A stretch of DNA of 64,000 bases from contig NZ_DLHM01000005.1 in NCBI RefSeq assembly GCF_002483205.1, forward strand, positions 137,951-201,950, written 5' to 3'. The notes under the pieces are model-generated. The model was not told the DNA's origin. It saw only the letters and a program-made list of their open reading frames with translations, and ran no database searches. The position numbers and the translations under genes are program-made. Positions 17,480 through 25,245 of the stretch are shown here, piece after piece (position 1 is the stretch's first letter; each line of letters begins with the position of its first letter). The stretch comes from Flavihumibacter sp. UBA7668 (lineage in GTDB: Bacteria > Bacteroidota > Bacteroidia > Chitinophagales > Chitinophagaceae).

Positions 17480-18400
17480 TTATGGAGTTGGGTTGGCTGC
17501 TTTTCTTTTAAAATTGCTAAAACCGCGAATGAAAATAAAGGTTCCAATCATTACTAATGAACCGGTTGCAATGGGCTTTGGTACAATGGAGAAGATGGTA
17601 GTTTCCTTTTTCCCCGATATGAGTTCCTCTAATTTCCAGGGATGTTCAGTTTTTGTTTGGTCTGGTTGGTCTGCATACCGGAAGCCTTCCAGGAATTCCG
17701 TTTGTGCAAGGATATAAGGCAAAACCTGTTTAATGGCGGGTAGCTGATCCATGGTGCCAACGGCATTTATTTTTAATACACCGTTTTTACCAAGCAGTCG
17801 GAGATTATAATTGATAAGTGCTTCATCGCTGCCATTCACTTTTAGTTCGGTTGCCCAGTACAATGCTTTTTTATAATTATCGAAATAGGGAACCATCACC
17901 CAGTTTTCTGCCTGAAGTGCATTGAATCCGTTTTCCAGCCTTTTTTTGTTGGATTCCTGCAATTGGTCCTGTATATCTTCCAGTAATTCATTGTGATCAA
18001 AATCCGGCGTTTCATCAGTTGGAATATAACCAACCGGTGAATAGCTGATAACAAAACTGTAATCGTTATTGATTTCACCTGGCAAAAAATCGGATCGAAC
18101 AATCATGCCCAATACTTCTTCATCCGGTACGTTTCCCCAGATTGTTTCAAGTATATATCTTGATTGAACGGCATCAATAAAATAATAACCGGATGGAACC
18201 TTCATACGAATGGATTGATCGGAGAATCGAAGTTTTCCTGCATGAAAAGTTAGTTCCTGATCAATCGAGTCGGCTTGTTTTTTTAATTCAGTCTGGATTT
18301 GATCTGCTTGTGATGGAGCACTATGGATGCTGTCCACGGGTTCTGCAATAACGCACAAGCTGGATATCAGAGCGGTGCCTGCGAGTAGAATTTTGGTCAT
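17480..18400 (-). CDS. DUF2167 membrane-anchored protein
   Basis: 306 residues. A signal peptide (about 19 residues) leads into a periplasmic region with the DUF2167 pattern: a tyrosine-rich SGYYFIDA, ILETIWGNVPDEEVLGMIV, SFVISYSPVGYIPTDE, and WVMVPYFDNYKKALYWATEL. One membrane segment near the C-terminus (about 275-295) is followed by a basic tail. The family is widespread, often called 'putative membrane-anchored protein', and has no established function. It ends 19 bases before the SDR start on the same strand. Confidence 0.85.
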   Translation of the reverse strand: MTKILLAGTALISSLCVIAEPVDSIHSAPSQADQIQTELKKQADSIDQELTFHAGKLRFSDQSIRMKVPSGYYFIDAVQSRYILETIWGNVPDEEVLGMIVRSDFLPGEINNDYSFVISYSPVGYIPTDETPDFDHNELLEDIQDQLQESNKKRLENGFNALQAENWVMVPYFDNYKKALYWATELKVNGSDEALINYNLRLLGKNGVLKINAVGTMDQLPAIKQVLPYILAQTEFLEGFRYADQPDQTKTEHPWKLEELISGKKETTIFSIVPKPIATGSLVMIGTFIFIRGFSNFKRKAANPTP

Positions 18401-18463
18401 AGGGATCGAATGAATTTAGGGTGCTACGGATTGACAAGATAGTAATTCTATAGAATCATGCAA

Positions 18464-18471
18464 TACCTTTG
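18464..18471 (+). promoter_or_regulatory. Predicted -7 element of the HAD gene (TACCTTTG)
   Basis: Exact TAnnTTTG ending 10 bases before the ATG at 18482. It lies inside the upstream extension of the frame, so it supports the later start codon. Confidence 0.55.
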
Positions 18472-18481
18472 CAATTCAGAT

Positions 18482-19180
18482 ATGAAACAATATTCTCATT
18501 TATTCTTTGATCTTGACCATACACTGTGGGATTTCGAAGAAAATGCCCGATTAACGCTGGAACATATTTTTAAACAGCTGAATTTATCGACAATTGGAGT
18601 AAGTGATTTTACTTATTTCCACGAACGTTATAGTTACCATAATGACAAGCTCTGGGAGCGTTATAGAAAAGGATTTATCAAAGTGGATGAACTCCGCTGG
18701 AAAAGAATGTGGCATACTTTACTTGATTTTAAAATAGGCGATGAAAAACTTGCCAGGGAATTAAGTGCCGCATTTCTGGATCATCTTCCCTTTCGTAACC
18801 GGTTATTTCCATATGCGGTAGAGCTGCTAACTTACCTTACTGATAAAGGGTATTCCTTAAATTTAATCACCAATGGCTTTGAAACCGTCCAGCATGCAAA
18901 ATTGAAAAATTCCGGAATCGATCATTTCTTTGGAAAGGTAATTACCTCAGAGGGAAGTAATAGCCTTAAGCCGAATCTGGAAATTTTTGAATATGCGTTC
19001 CGCGTTGCGGGCGCAATGCCTTCCTCCAGTATCATGATTGGCGATCATCTGGAAGCCGATATCCTTGGTGCTAAAAATGCCGGCATGGACCAGGTCTTCG
19101 TTAACCATATTCGCGAAACCCCATCATTTACTCCAACGTATACGGTTTACGGATTGGAGGAAATGAAGGAGATCTTTTAG
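18482..19180 (+). CDS. HAD hydrolase, YjjG-like nucleotidase
   Basis: 232 residues from the ATG at 18482. HAD motif I is FFDLDHTLWDF (two catalytic aspartates), motif II lies in NLITNGFETVQ, and motif III/IV in LKPNLEIFEYAF and IGDHLEADILGAKNAGM. The layout and the NGF segment match the YjjG/YfnB group, pyrimidine 5'-nucleotidases that remove noncanonical or mutagenic nucleotides. The longer frame from 18458 contains the promoter-like TACCTTTG and is not used. A ten-unit heptad repeat begins at the base after the TAG stop. Confidence 0.9.
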   Translation: MKQYSHLFFDLDHTLWDFEENARLTLEHIFKQLNLSTIGVSDFTYFHERYSYHNDKLWERYRKGFIKVDELRWKRMWHTLLDFKIGDEKLARELSAAFLDHLPFRNRLFPYAVELLTYLTDKGYSLNLITNGFETVQHAKLKNSGIDHFFGKVITSEGSNSLKPNLEIFEYAFRVAGAMPSSSIMIGDHLEADILGAKNAGMDQVFVNHIRETPSFTPTYTVYGLEEMKEIF

Positions 19181-19250
19181 GTGAAAGGTGAAAGGTGAGA
19201 GGTGAAAGGAGAGAGGAGAAAGGAGAAAGGTGAAAGGTGAAAGGTGAAAG
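19181..19250 (+). repeat. Ten tandem GTGAAAG heptads directly after a stop codon
   Basis: Exactly ten consecutive 7-base units with consensus GTGAAAG (variants GTGAGAG, GAGAGAG, GAGAAAG). The first base of unit 1 follows the TAG stop of the HAD gene. Because each unit contains TGA or GAG and the period is 7, an unbroken GTGAAAG run has stops in all three forward frames. A purine-rich, less regular tract (AGGAGAC, then GGGAAAG-like units) continues to about 19302. Confidence 0.9.
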
Positions 19251-19514
19251 AGGAGACAACGGAGGAAAGGGGAAAGGGGGAGGAAAGGGAAAGAAAAAAG
19301 AAATGGATGCAGCGTAGTAAACGCATTCCAAAAGCTTGTGGAAAAAACAGTTTTTGTTCTGGATCTGAGGCAGGGCAGCCTGGTTAGCGTTGCTGAACGA
19401 TTCCGAATTAAACTTAGAAAAGCTGGATTGGAATACTAGTGATTAATAATGAATGACCTAAAGATCAAGATGACTCGTCCTAAAATAGCTGGAAGCAAAA
19501 GCTGATTTGTGAAT
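19251..19514. other. Intergenic region without a supportable gene
   Basis: Rest of the only gene-free stretch longer than 300 bases (19181-19587). After the purine tract (to about 19302) lies ordinary-looking sequence. A GTG-initiated frame of 33 codons at 19338-19439 has plausible composition but no recognisable motif or ribosome site. It may be a remnant of a lost gene; I do not call it. Confidence 0.6.
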
Positions 19515-19583
19515 TGGGGTGAATATTCACTATTCACCCCATTCACCCCATTCACCCCATTCACCCCATTCACCCCATTCACT
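19515..19583. repeat. Perfect hairpin plus five ATTCACCCC tandem units
   Basis: A perfect 11-bp inverted repeat (TGGGGTGAATA 19515-19525 with TATTCACCCCA 19531-19541, loop of 5) leads into five exact 9-base units ATTCACCCC (19532-19576) and a partial sixth. On the minus strand the tract reads GTGAATGGG and follows the psd stop codon, where GTGAGAG heptads form the last codons of psd. Confidence 0.9.
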
Positions 19584-19587
19584 ATTT

Positions 19588-20262
19588 TCACCTCTCACCT
19601 TCTCCCCTCCACATCGCCAACACATCCACGCCGCCTTTTACAACCTGGTTGAGGCTAACATTTACCTTCGTTCCTAAGGGCAGGAGCACATCAACGCGGC
19701 TGCCGAATTTGATAAAGCCCAGTTCATCATTCTGCTTCACCTTCATACCCGGTTTCAGATAATTGACAATACGTTTGGCTACCGCACCGGCAATCTGTTT
19801 AACCAATACTTCGGTGTTTCCGGTTTTTAAAACAACACTGTGGCGCTCATTCTCAGTGGAAGATTTTGGATTCCAGGCAACCAGAAATTTGCCTTTATGA
19901 TAAGTGCTGTAAACTACTTCGCCGGAAAAAGGATTGCGATTTACATGCACATTAGCCGGACTCATGAAAATACTTACCTGAATCCTTTTGTCGTGGAAGT
20001 ACTCTTCATCAAATACCTCTTCAATAACAACTACTTTGCCATCAGCCGGACAAATAACCTTGTTTTCATCAAAAGTGTGGGTTCGGTTGGGGATTCGGAA
20101 AAAAGAGATGATAAATAATAAGAGAACCAGCAAAGCAATGAATATAATCCAGCTAAGCAGGGGTAAGGATGCACTGATAAAAAAGAATGAAATAAGATTC
20201 AGGAGTACAAAAACCAGGGTTGCAATAGCGATTGATTTATAACCTTCTTTGTGAATTGTCAT
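19588..20262 (-). CDS. psd: Phosphatidylserine decarboxylase family protein
   Basis: 224 residues. Makes phosphatidylethanolamine from phosphatidylserine at the inner membrane. Two hydrophobic segments (about 11-55) precede the catalytic domain: CPADGKVV, a histidine in SPANVHVNRNPFSGEV, and the self-cleavage site GFIKFGSRVD, where the Gly-Ser bond gives the alpha and beta chains and the pyruvoyl cofactor. The short form is the archaeal-type Psd. The last residues (GEGER) and the TGA are formed by GTGAGAG repeat sequence, so the C-terminus seems to have been reshaped by the repeat tract. A full TTG-N19-TAATTTTG promoter lies upstream. Confidence 0.93.
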   Translation of the reverse strand: MTIHKEGYKSIAIATLVFVLLNLISFFFISASLPLLSWIIFIALLVLLLFIISFFRIPNRTHTFDENKVICPADGKVVVIEEVFDEEYFHDKRIQVSIFMSPANVHVNRNPFSGEVVYSTYHKGKFLVAWNPKSSTENERHSVVLKTGNTEVLVKQIAGAVAKRIVNYLKPGMKVKQNDELGFIKFGSRVDVLLPLGTKVNVSLNQVVKGGVDVLAMWRGEGER

Positions 20263-20279
20263 GTTGATGCGTTGAATCG

Positions 20280-20309
20280 CAAAATTAGGTATAACCTAAA
20301 AGTGACCAA
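20280..20309 (-). promoter_or_regulatory. Promoter of psd (TTG-N19-TAATTTTG)
   Basis: On the minus strand a TTG (20309-20307) is separated by exactly 19 bases from TAATTTTG (20287-20280). This fits the Bacteroidota consensus TTTG-N19-TAnnTTTG and is one of the best promoter matches in the window. The element ends 17 bases before the psd start codon. Confidence 0.7.
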
Positions 20310-20325
20310 TTATTATATTGCAGTC

Positions 20326-21465
20326 ATGATTGAATTGCAACATTTAATGGATTTCCTGAATCCTGTATCACTGGCAGAAATCAGCGATGACCAGGGCTTT
20401 CGTTCAGGCCAGATGGGAAAACAGGTACTGGTTTATGAAGAAGATGAATTTCCTGATCTCGAACAGGCCGAACTGATTCTGGTTGGCTGTGGTGAGGAGA
20501 GAGGGCTGGGAATGGGACGTCCTTTTTCTAAAGGACCTGATCAGATTAGAAAAAGTTTTTATAGAAGCTTTTACTGGCATACCGATATAAAACTGGCAGA
20601 TATTGGAAATATTAAACCAGGTGCGTCCCTTAGTGATACCTATGCAGCTTTGAAAATGGTACTTTCCGAATTGACGGATGCCGGGAAACGGGTAATTATT
20701 CTCGGAGGTTCTCATGATCTGACACTTGCTCAGTATCACTCGTATGCAAATCGGGAGCAATTAATTGAAGCAGCCTGTATCGATGCCAAAATTGACCTCG
20801 ATATGGAAGCGCTGCCCCAGGCCGATCATTTTCTGATGGAAATGCTGACGGGCGAACCAAACTTCATGAAACATTACAGCCATCTTGCCTTCCAGAGTTA
20901 TTATGTTCATCCATATATGCTGGAGAATATGGATAAACTTCGATTTGATTGTTTCAGGGTTGGAACCATTAAAGAACAGATAGATGAAATGGAGCCCGTT
21001 CTCCGGAATTGCAGGATGGTGAGTTTTGATTTATCAGCCATCGCCCATGCCTATGCTCCGGGATCAGCCATTTCACCAAACGGACTTAATGGAGAAGAAG
21101 CCTGCGTGCTTGCCCGATATGCCGGTATGAGCCCGATGGTAAATAGTTTCGGTATTTATGGGTATCAACCCGGTACAGATTCCAATCAGTTAACTGCCCA
21201 GCAAATCAGTCAGATGATCTGGTACTTTGTTGATGGTGTCAGCAAAGGAAAGAGAGAAGCAACAATAAAAGAAAGGGAATCCTTTTACGAATACAATACG
21301 GCTTTTGCAGAAGTGGAAACGGTCTTCCTGCAGAGCAAAAAAACCGGTCGTTGGTGGATGCAGTTGCCCGATGCGCGTTTTATCGCCTGTTCCTACAAGG
21401 ATTATGTCATTGCCAGCAACAATGATATCCCGGAAAGATGGTTGAGAGCGCAGGAAAGAAGCTGA
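20326..21465 (+). CDS. Arginase/formimidoylglutamase-family protein with degenerate metal site
   Basis: 379 residues from the ATG at 20326. The fold and spacing are those of the ureohydrolase family (arginase, agmatinase, HutG), but the manganese-binding motifs are altered. The GGDHS position reads GGSHD (about 127-131), DAHxD reads DAKID (153-157), and SxDxD reads SFDLS (233-237). Several ligand aspartates and a histidine are therefore replaced. Related proteins in Bacteroidota carry the same kind of changes and are usually labelled formimidoylglutamase by homology. I see no hut genes nearby. It is likely either a pseudoenzyme or an enzyme with another metal arrangement; the label should not be taken as proof of activity. 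Confidence 0.75.
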   Translation: MIELQHLMDFLNPVSLAEISDDQGFRSGQMGKQVLVYEEDEFPDLEQAELILVGCGEERGLGMGRPFSKGPDQIRKSFYRSFYWHTDIKLADIGNIKPGASLSDTYAALKMVLSELTDAGKRVIILGGSHDLTLAQYHSYANREQLIEAACIDAKIDLDMEALPQADHFLMEMLTGEPNFMKHYSHLAFQSYYVHPYMLENMDKLRFDCFRVGTIKEQIDEMEPVLRNCRMVSFDLSAIAHAYAPGSAISPNGLNGEEACVLARYAGMSPMVNSFGIYGYQPGTDSNQLTAQQISQMIWYFVDGVSKGKREATIKERESFYEYNTAFAEVETVFLQSKKTGRWWMQLPDARFIACSYKDYVIASNNDIPERWLRAQERS

Positions 21466-21489
21466 TCTTTTTTTAGTTATTTTTATCGA

Positions 21490-22830
21490 ATGCGTTTACA
21501 CACACAGCTGGTATCACTGGCGGTACTGGGGATTTTTTTATCCGCCTGCTCCACCCCAAAAAAACTCAAGCGATCAGCACAGGATCTTCTGCTGAATCAG
21601 GAGGGACTTCAACATGCTCATATTGGAATCAGTGTATATGATCCGCAGAAGGGCAGCTATTTGTATAATTATCAGGCAAATAAATACTTTGTTCCGGCCA
21701 GCAATACAAAGCTCTTTAGTTTGTATGCAGCCCTTAAATACCTCGACGATTCCATACCCGGAATTCGGTATGCAGAAACAGCAGACAGTATCTATCTGGA
21801 GGCAACCGGTGATCCCACCTTGTTACATCCGGATTATCCGGTTCATCCGGTTATCGACTGGCTGAAATCCAATAGAAAAGAATTGGTAATTCACCAGGAC
21901 AACTGGAAGGAAAAAGAATTGGGATATGGCTGGTCATGGGATGATTTCAATAGTTCCTATATGCCGGAAAAAAGTCCCTTACCTGTATATGGAAATACAA
22001 TCCGGTGGACACAGGTACTCGAGAAAACAGAATCAGAGGATGGAGCCATTGTGAATGAAGCCTTTGTTTATTCTGAACCGGAAGTGTCGTGGAAAGTAAA
22101 TTTCAACCCATCCAAAACAGCCAGTTTTTCGGTTATCCGCGATCGGTATACCAACCAGTTTACGATTTCGGAAGGAAAAGAGATTTTACGAACGATTGAA
22201 ATCCCCTTTGTTACCAATGGCGTTTTTTCGGCCCTTGATTTATTACGTGATACTATTGGCAGATCGATTTTGCTGGTGCCTGTTGAAAATACCCGCAAGG
22301 CAGATAAAATTATCTATTCCCAATTACGTGATAGTGTACTAAAAACAATGATGTATCGCAGTGATAATTTTTTTGCCGAGCAGGTTTTACTGATGGCTGC
22401 ACAGAAAGAATTTGGCTGGATGAATACATATAAAATAATTGATACGCTTTTAAAATCTTCCTTAAAGGGATTGCCGGATCCTCCTAAATGGGTAGATGGA
22501 TCGGGTTTAAGCAGGTATAATTTATTTACTCCACAGGATTTTATCTGGCTGTTGGAAAAAATGGAAAAGGAAATGGGAAGAGAACGGGTATTCAGTATTC
22601 TGCCAGGCTCGGATCAGGGCACCCTTTCCAATTATTATACCGGCATGGCAGGCGCCATTCACGCTAAAACAGGAACATTAAGCGGACATGTTGCCATTAG
22701 TGGATACCTGACTACAAAAAAAGGCACCAATCTGTTGTTTTCCGTTCTGGTGAATAATCACCAGACCAGTGCTGTTAAGGTCAGAAGATCAGTGGAAGCC
22801 TTCCTGCAAAAACTATGGGAAATGAATTAA
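21490..22830 (+). CDS. dacB: PBP4-type D-alanyl-D-alanine carboxypeptidase/endopeptidase
   Basis: 446 residues, peptidase family S13. Begins with a lipoprotein signal (SACS, cysteine near residue 20). The three penicillin-binding motifs are present: SNTK (Ser71 to Lys74), SDN (291-293) and KTG (393-395), separated by the long insertion domain usual for PBP4. It trims or cuts peptide cross-links of peptidoglycan in the periplasm. It lies 24 bases after the arginase-family gene and is followed by mutL with its own promoter. It forms part of a set of cell-wall genes with the BlaI/M56 pair and the GH3 fusion downstream. Confidence 0.93.
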   Translation: MRLHTQLVSLAVLGIFLSACSTPKKLKRSAQDLLLNQEGLQHAHIGISVYDPQKGSYLYNYQANKYFVPASNTKLFSLYAALKYLDDSIPGIRYAETADSIYLEATGDPTLLHPDYPVHPVIDWLKSNRKELVIHQDNWKEKELGYGWSWDDFNSSYMPEKSPLPVYGNTIRWTQVLEKTESEDGAIVNEAFVYSEPEVSWKVNFNPSKTASFSVIRDRYTNQFTISEGKEILRTIEIPFVTNGVFSALDLLRDTIGRSILLVPVENTRKADKIIYSQLRDSVLKTMMYRSDNFFAEQVLLMAAQKEFGWMNTYKIIDTLLKSSLKGLPDPPKWVDGSGLSRYNLFTPQDFIWLLEKMEKEMGRERVFSILPGSDQGTLSNYYTGMAGAIHAKTGTLSGHVAISGYLTTKKGTNLLFSVLVNNHQTSAVKVRRSVEAFLQKLWEMN

Positions 22831-22840
22831 GCGCAGGTGC

Positions 22841-22859
22841 TATCTTTGCCGAAAGGAGA
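22841..22859 (+). promoter_or_regulatory. mutL -7 element and Shine-Dalgarno site
   Basis: TATCTTTG (22841-22848) is an exact -7 match. It is followed by GAAAGGAGAG, a purine-rich ribosome-binding site (core 22852-22859), 7 bases before the TTG start codon of mutL. Strong Shine-Dalgarno sites are uncommon in this phylum, so it may compensate for the weak start codon. Confidence 0.6.
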
Positions 22860-22866
22860 GTGACCA

Positions 22867-24786
22867 TTGGCTGATACCATACAATTATTGCCCGATCATA
22901 TAGCCAACCAGATCGCGGCAGGTGAAGTGATTCAACGTCCGGCAAGTGCAGTGAAAGAATTGTTGGAAAATGCCGTGGATGCCGGGGCAACTGAAATTCG
23001 TCTGTTGGTAAATGAAGCCGGTAAATCACTGATTCAGGTAATAGATAATGGCAAGGGTATGAACGAGACCGATGCCCGTCTCTGTTTTGAACGGCACGCC
23101 ACCTCCAAAATTCGTCAGATCGACGATTTGTTTCATATCAATACTATGGGTTTCCGCGGAGAAGCACTGGCATCCGTTGCTGCGGTAGCCCAGGTTGAAC
23201 TCAAAACCCGGCGTCCTGAAGACGAACTGGGCACCTATATCGAAATAGAAAATAGTGTGGTGGTTCGGCAGGAGCCTTGTGCTACGGCGTTGGGAACCAG
23301 TATTGCAATGAAGAACCTGTTTTTTAATGTTCCTGCTCGCCGCAACTTCCTCAAAAGTAATGCTTCAGAAATGAGGCATATCATTGATGAATTTATTCGG
23401 GTGGCCATGGCCTTTCCGCAGGTGTTTTTTTCTTTGACCCATAACGGGCAGCAGGTTTTTCACCTGGATAAGGGATCCCTGAAACAACGGATTGTGCAGT
23501 TGTTGGGAAATGCCTACAATGCAAAGATGGTTCCGGTTCAGGAACAAACAGATTACCTGAATATCCAGGGTTTCATTGGTAAGCCGGATGCTGCCAGAAA
23601 AACGCGCGGCGATCAGTATTTTTTTGTCAATAACCGATTTATCCGCAGCGGGTACCTGCACCATGCCGTGATGCAAGCCTTTCAGGACCTTATCCCGGCA
23701 GATAGTTTTCCATTATATGTATTGTTTATTGATCTCAATCCGGAACAGATTGATGTGAATGTGCATCCAACCAAGCAGGAGATCAAATTTGAGGATGAAA
23801 AAATCGTGTATGCCTTTGTTCAGGCGGCGGTTAAGCATGCCCTGGCACAATTCAGCATAACGCCAACCCTGGAATTCGATATTGATGCAGGTATTCAGCA
23901 ATCGGATGCCGTTGCCAAGCCTTTTACGCATGATCAGCGTACTGCTGCCAGTAATTCAGGCTTGTTTCAGTCCTTTTCCAAATCGAATCAGGCACACCTG
24001 ATTGAAAAAGGAGGGTATTCTGGAATTGGCGGTTCAATTCCCGCTGAAAACCCTGACTTTTCTGCTGGATCCGGTGAGAAGTCGGCTAAAGGTATTCCTT
24101 CCTGGAAAGCGTTTTTTGAGCAACCGGTTGCCGGTTCTGGTCTTGCCGGTAAATTGAATAATGAGGAGGATGATTTGTATTTTGATTGGGAAAAGCCCCG
24201 CAAGAAATGGCAATTGCTGGAACACGGAGAATTATTGCAAATTCAGTTACAATATATTATTGCACCAACTACCCAGGGTTTTTTATTGATTCACCAGCAG
24301 TTTGCCCATGAGCGGGTTTTATATGAACGATACGCTGCTGCATTGGTTGGTAAATCGATGGCATCCCAACAGAGCCTGTTTCCGGTTTCATTGGAGCTGG
24401 TTCCGGCAGATGCTGCCCTGCTTTCAGAATTGCTGGAGGATATGGTATTGCTGGGTTACCAGATCGAACCTTTTGGAAACAATAGTTTTGTTATACAGGG
24501 GAGTCCCGCTGATATAGTACAGGGTAATGAGAAAGCTGCTATTGAGCGATTGCTCGACCAATACAAACATTTCAGCAGCGATGTAAAATTTTCCCGCCGG
24601 GAAAAATTGATCCGTTCCCTGGCTACTCAGCATGCTATCAAATCGGGCACCGGGCTTACGCAATCTGAGATGCGCCGGCTCTCCGATGACCTGCTCCGTT
24701 GCGCGCAACCCAATATCACCGCTACCGGTCGCCCTACCTTCATTGAATTCAACCAGGATTACCTTTCGCGCTCCTTCGGTCTCTAA
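22867..24786 (+). CDS. mutL: DNA mismatch repair protein MutL
   Basis: 639 residues starting at TTG. The residues straight after it (ADTIQLLPDHIANQIAAGEV) match the conserved MutL N-terminus, which fixes the start. The GHKL ATPase domain (1-330) shows ENAVDAGA, DNGKGM, and GFRGEALAS. A low-complexity linker (about 340-445) leads to the C-terminal dimerisation domain. A DQHAxHER-type zinc endonuclease site is not obvious: the corresponding segment reads IHQQFAHERVLYE, retaining HER but not the leading aspartate. Couples MutS mismatch recognition to strand removal. Confidence 0.95.
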   Translation: MADTIQLLPDHIANQIAAGEVIQRPASAVKELLENAVDAGATEIRLLVNEAGKSLIQVIDNGKGMNETDARLCFERHATSKIRQIDDLFHINTMGFRGEALASVAAVAQVELKTRRPEDELGTYIEIENSVVVRQEPCATALGTSIAMKNLFFNVPARRNFLKSNASEMRHIIDEFIRVAMAFPQVFFSLTHNGQQVFHLDKGSLKQRIVQLLGNAYNAKMVPVQEQTDYLNIQGFIGKPDAARKTRGDQYFFVNNRFIRSGYLHHAVMQAFQDLIPADSFPLYVLFIDLNPEQIDVNVHPTKQEIKFEDEKIVYAFVQAAVKHALAQFSITPTLEFDIDAGIQQSDAVAKPFTHDQRTAASNSGLFQSFSKSNQAHLIEKGGYSGIGGSIPAENPDFSAGSGEKSAKGIPSWKAFFEQPVAGSGLAGKLNNEEDDLYFDWEKPRKKWQLLEHGELLQIQLQYIIAPTTQGFLLIHQQFAHERVLYERYAAALVGKSMASQQSLFPVSLELVPADAALLSELLEDMVLLGYQIEPFGNNSFVIQGSPADIVQGNEKAAIERLLDQYKHFSSDVKFSRREKLIRSLATQHAIKSGTGLTQSEMRRLSDDLLRCAQPNITATGRPTFIEFNQDYLSRSFGL

Positions 24787-24787
24787 G

Positions 24788-24818
24788 TTCACCGGTCGGG
24801 TGCCACCCGACCGGTGAA
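24788..24818. repeat. 31-base palindrome, copy 1 of a dispersed element
   Basis: TTCACCGGTCGGGTG (24788-24802) pairs perfectly with CACCCGACCGGTGAA (24804-24818) around a single C. It begins directly after the mutL stop. It shares the core CCGGTCGGGTGCCACCCG with the longer palindrome at 27491-27553. It is followed by A residues, not T, on the plus strand, so it is not a standard terminator for mutL. Confidence 0.9.
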
Positions 24819-24826
24819 AAAAATAA

Positions 24827-24878
24827 TTTGTATAACTAAATAAATAGTTTTAGTTTGGTGTAACTAAATTGTTAGTTA
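24827..24878 (+). promoter_or_regulatory. blaI promoter with two overlapping operator dyads
   Basis: A -33 box TTTG (24827-24830) is followed after exactly 19 bases by TTAGTTTG (24850-24857), one mismatch from TAnnTTTG. Two dyads with the same half-site overlap it: AACTAAA/TTTAGTT (24834-24840 and 24849-24855), and TAACTAA-ATTG-TTAGTTA (24861-24878), the latter ending 1 base before the blaI ATG. This is the expected arrangement for autorepression by a BlaI/MecI dimer. Confidence 0.75.
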
Positions 24879-24879
24879 T

Positions 24880-25242
24880 ATGAAAGGATTGACTAAAGCG
24901 GAAGAGGAAGTAATGCAGGCCTTGTGGAGTATCGGACAGGGTTTTCTCAAAGATATAATGGAAGCCACTGCCGAACCCAGGCCACATTCCAATACCATTG
25001 CCACTATTCTGAAAATCCTGATGGAAAAGGGATTTGTCCAGGCCATTCAACAGGGGCGGAATAATCTTTACAGCCCCCTGGTCAGTAAAGCAGACTATGG
25101 CAAACGCTCCGTTCAGCAGCTTGTCAAAGGGTATTTTGAGGGATCTGCCTCCAATCTGGTAAGCCAGTTTGTAAAAGATGAAAAGATCTCGATCGAGGAG
25201 CTGGAAGCCTTATTACAACAAATTCGTTCATCAAAAAAATAG
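24880..25242 (+). CDS. BlaI/MecI/CopY family repressor
   Basis: 120 residues. An N-terminal winged helix (LTKAEEEVMQALWSIG, then HSNTIATILKILMEKGFV) and a helical dimerisation tail, the standard BlaI/MecI layout. Family members repress an adjacent M56 sensor gene until the sensor protease triggers their cleavage. Here the partner gene begins 3 bases downstream. The promoter contains two AACTAA/TTAGTT dyads that are probably its own operators. The cleavage site cannot be assigned with confidence from sequence. Confidence 0.92.
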   Translation: MKGLTKAEEEVMQALWSIGQGFLKDIMEATAEPRPHSNTIATILKILMEKGFVQAIQQGRNNLYSPLVSKADYGKRSVQQLVKGYFEGSASNLVSQFVKDEKISIEELEALLQQIRSSKK

Positions 25243-25245
25243 GTT

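Noticed and set aside
19338..19439. 33-codon GTG-started frame in the gap between the HAD gene and psd
   Set aside because: Plausible composition but no motif, ribosome site or coupling; may be a remnant.
19532..19583. Possible CRISPR array
   Set aside because: The units are 9-base head-to-tail copies with no spacers, and there are no cas genes.
24788..24818. Palindrome as a rho-independent terminator of mutL
   Set aside because: It is followed by A, not T, on the plus strand, and its copy at 27491 also lacks a T run.
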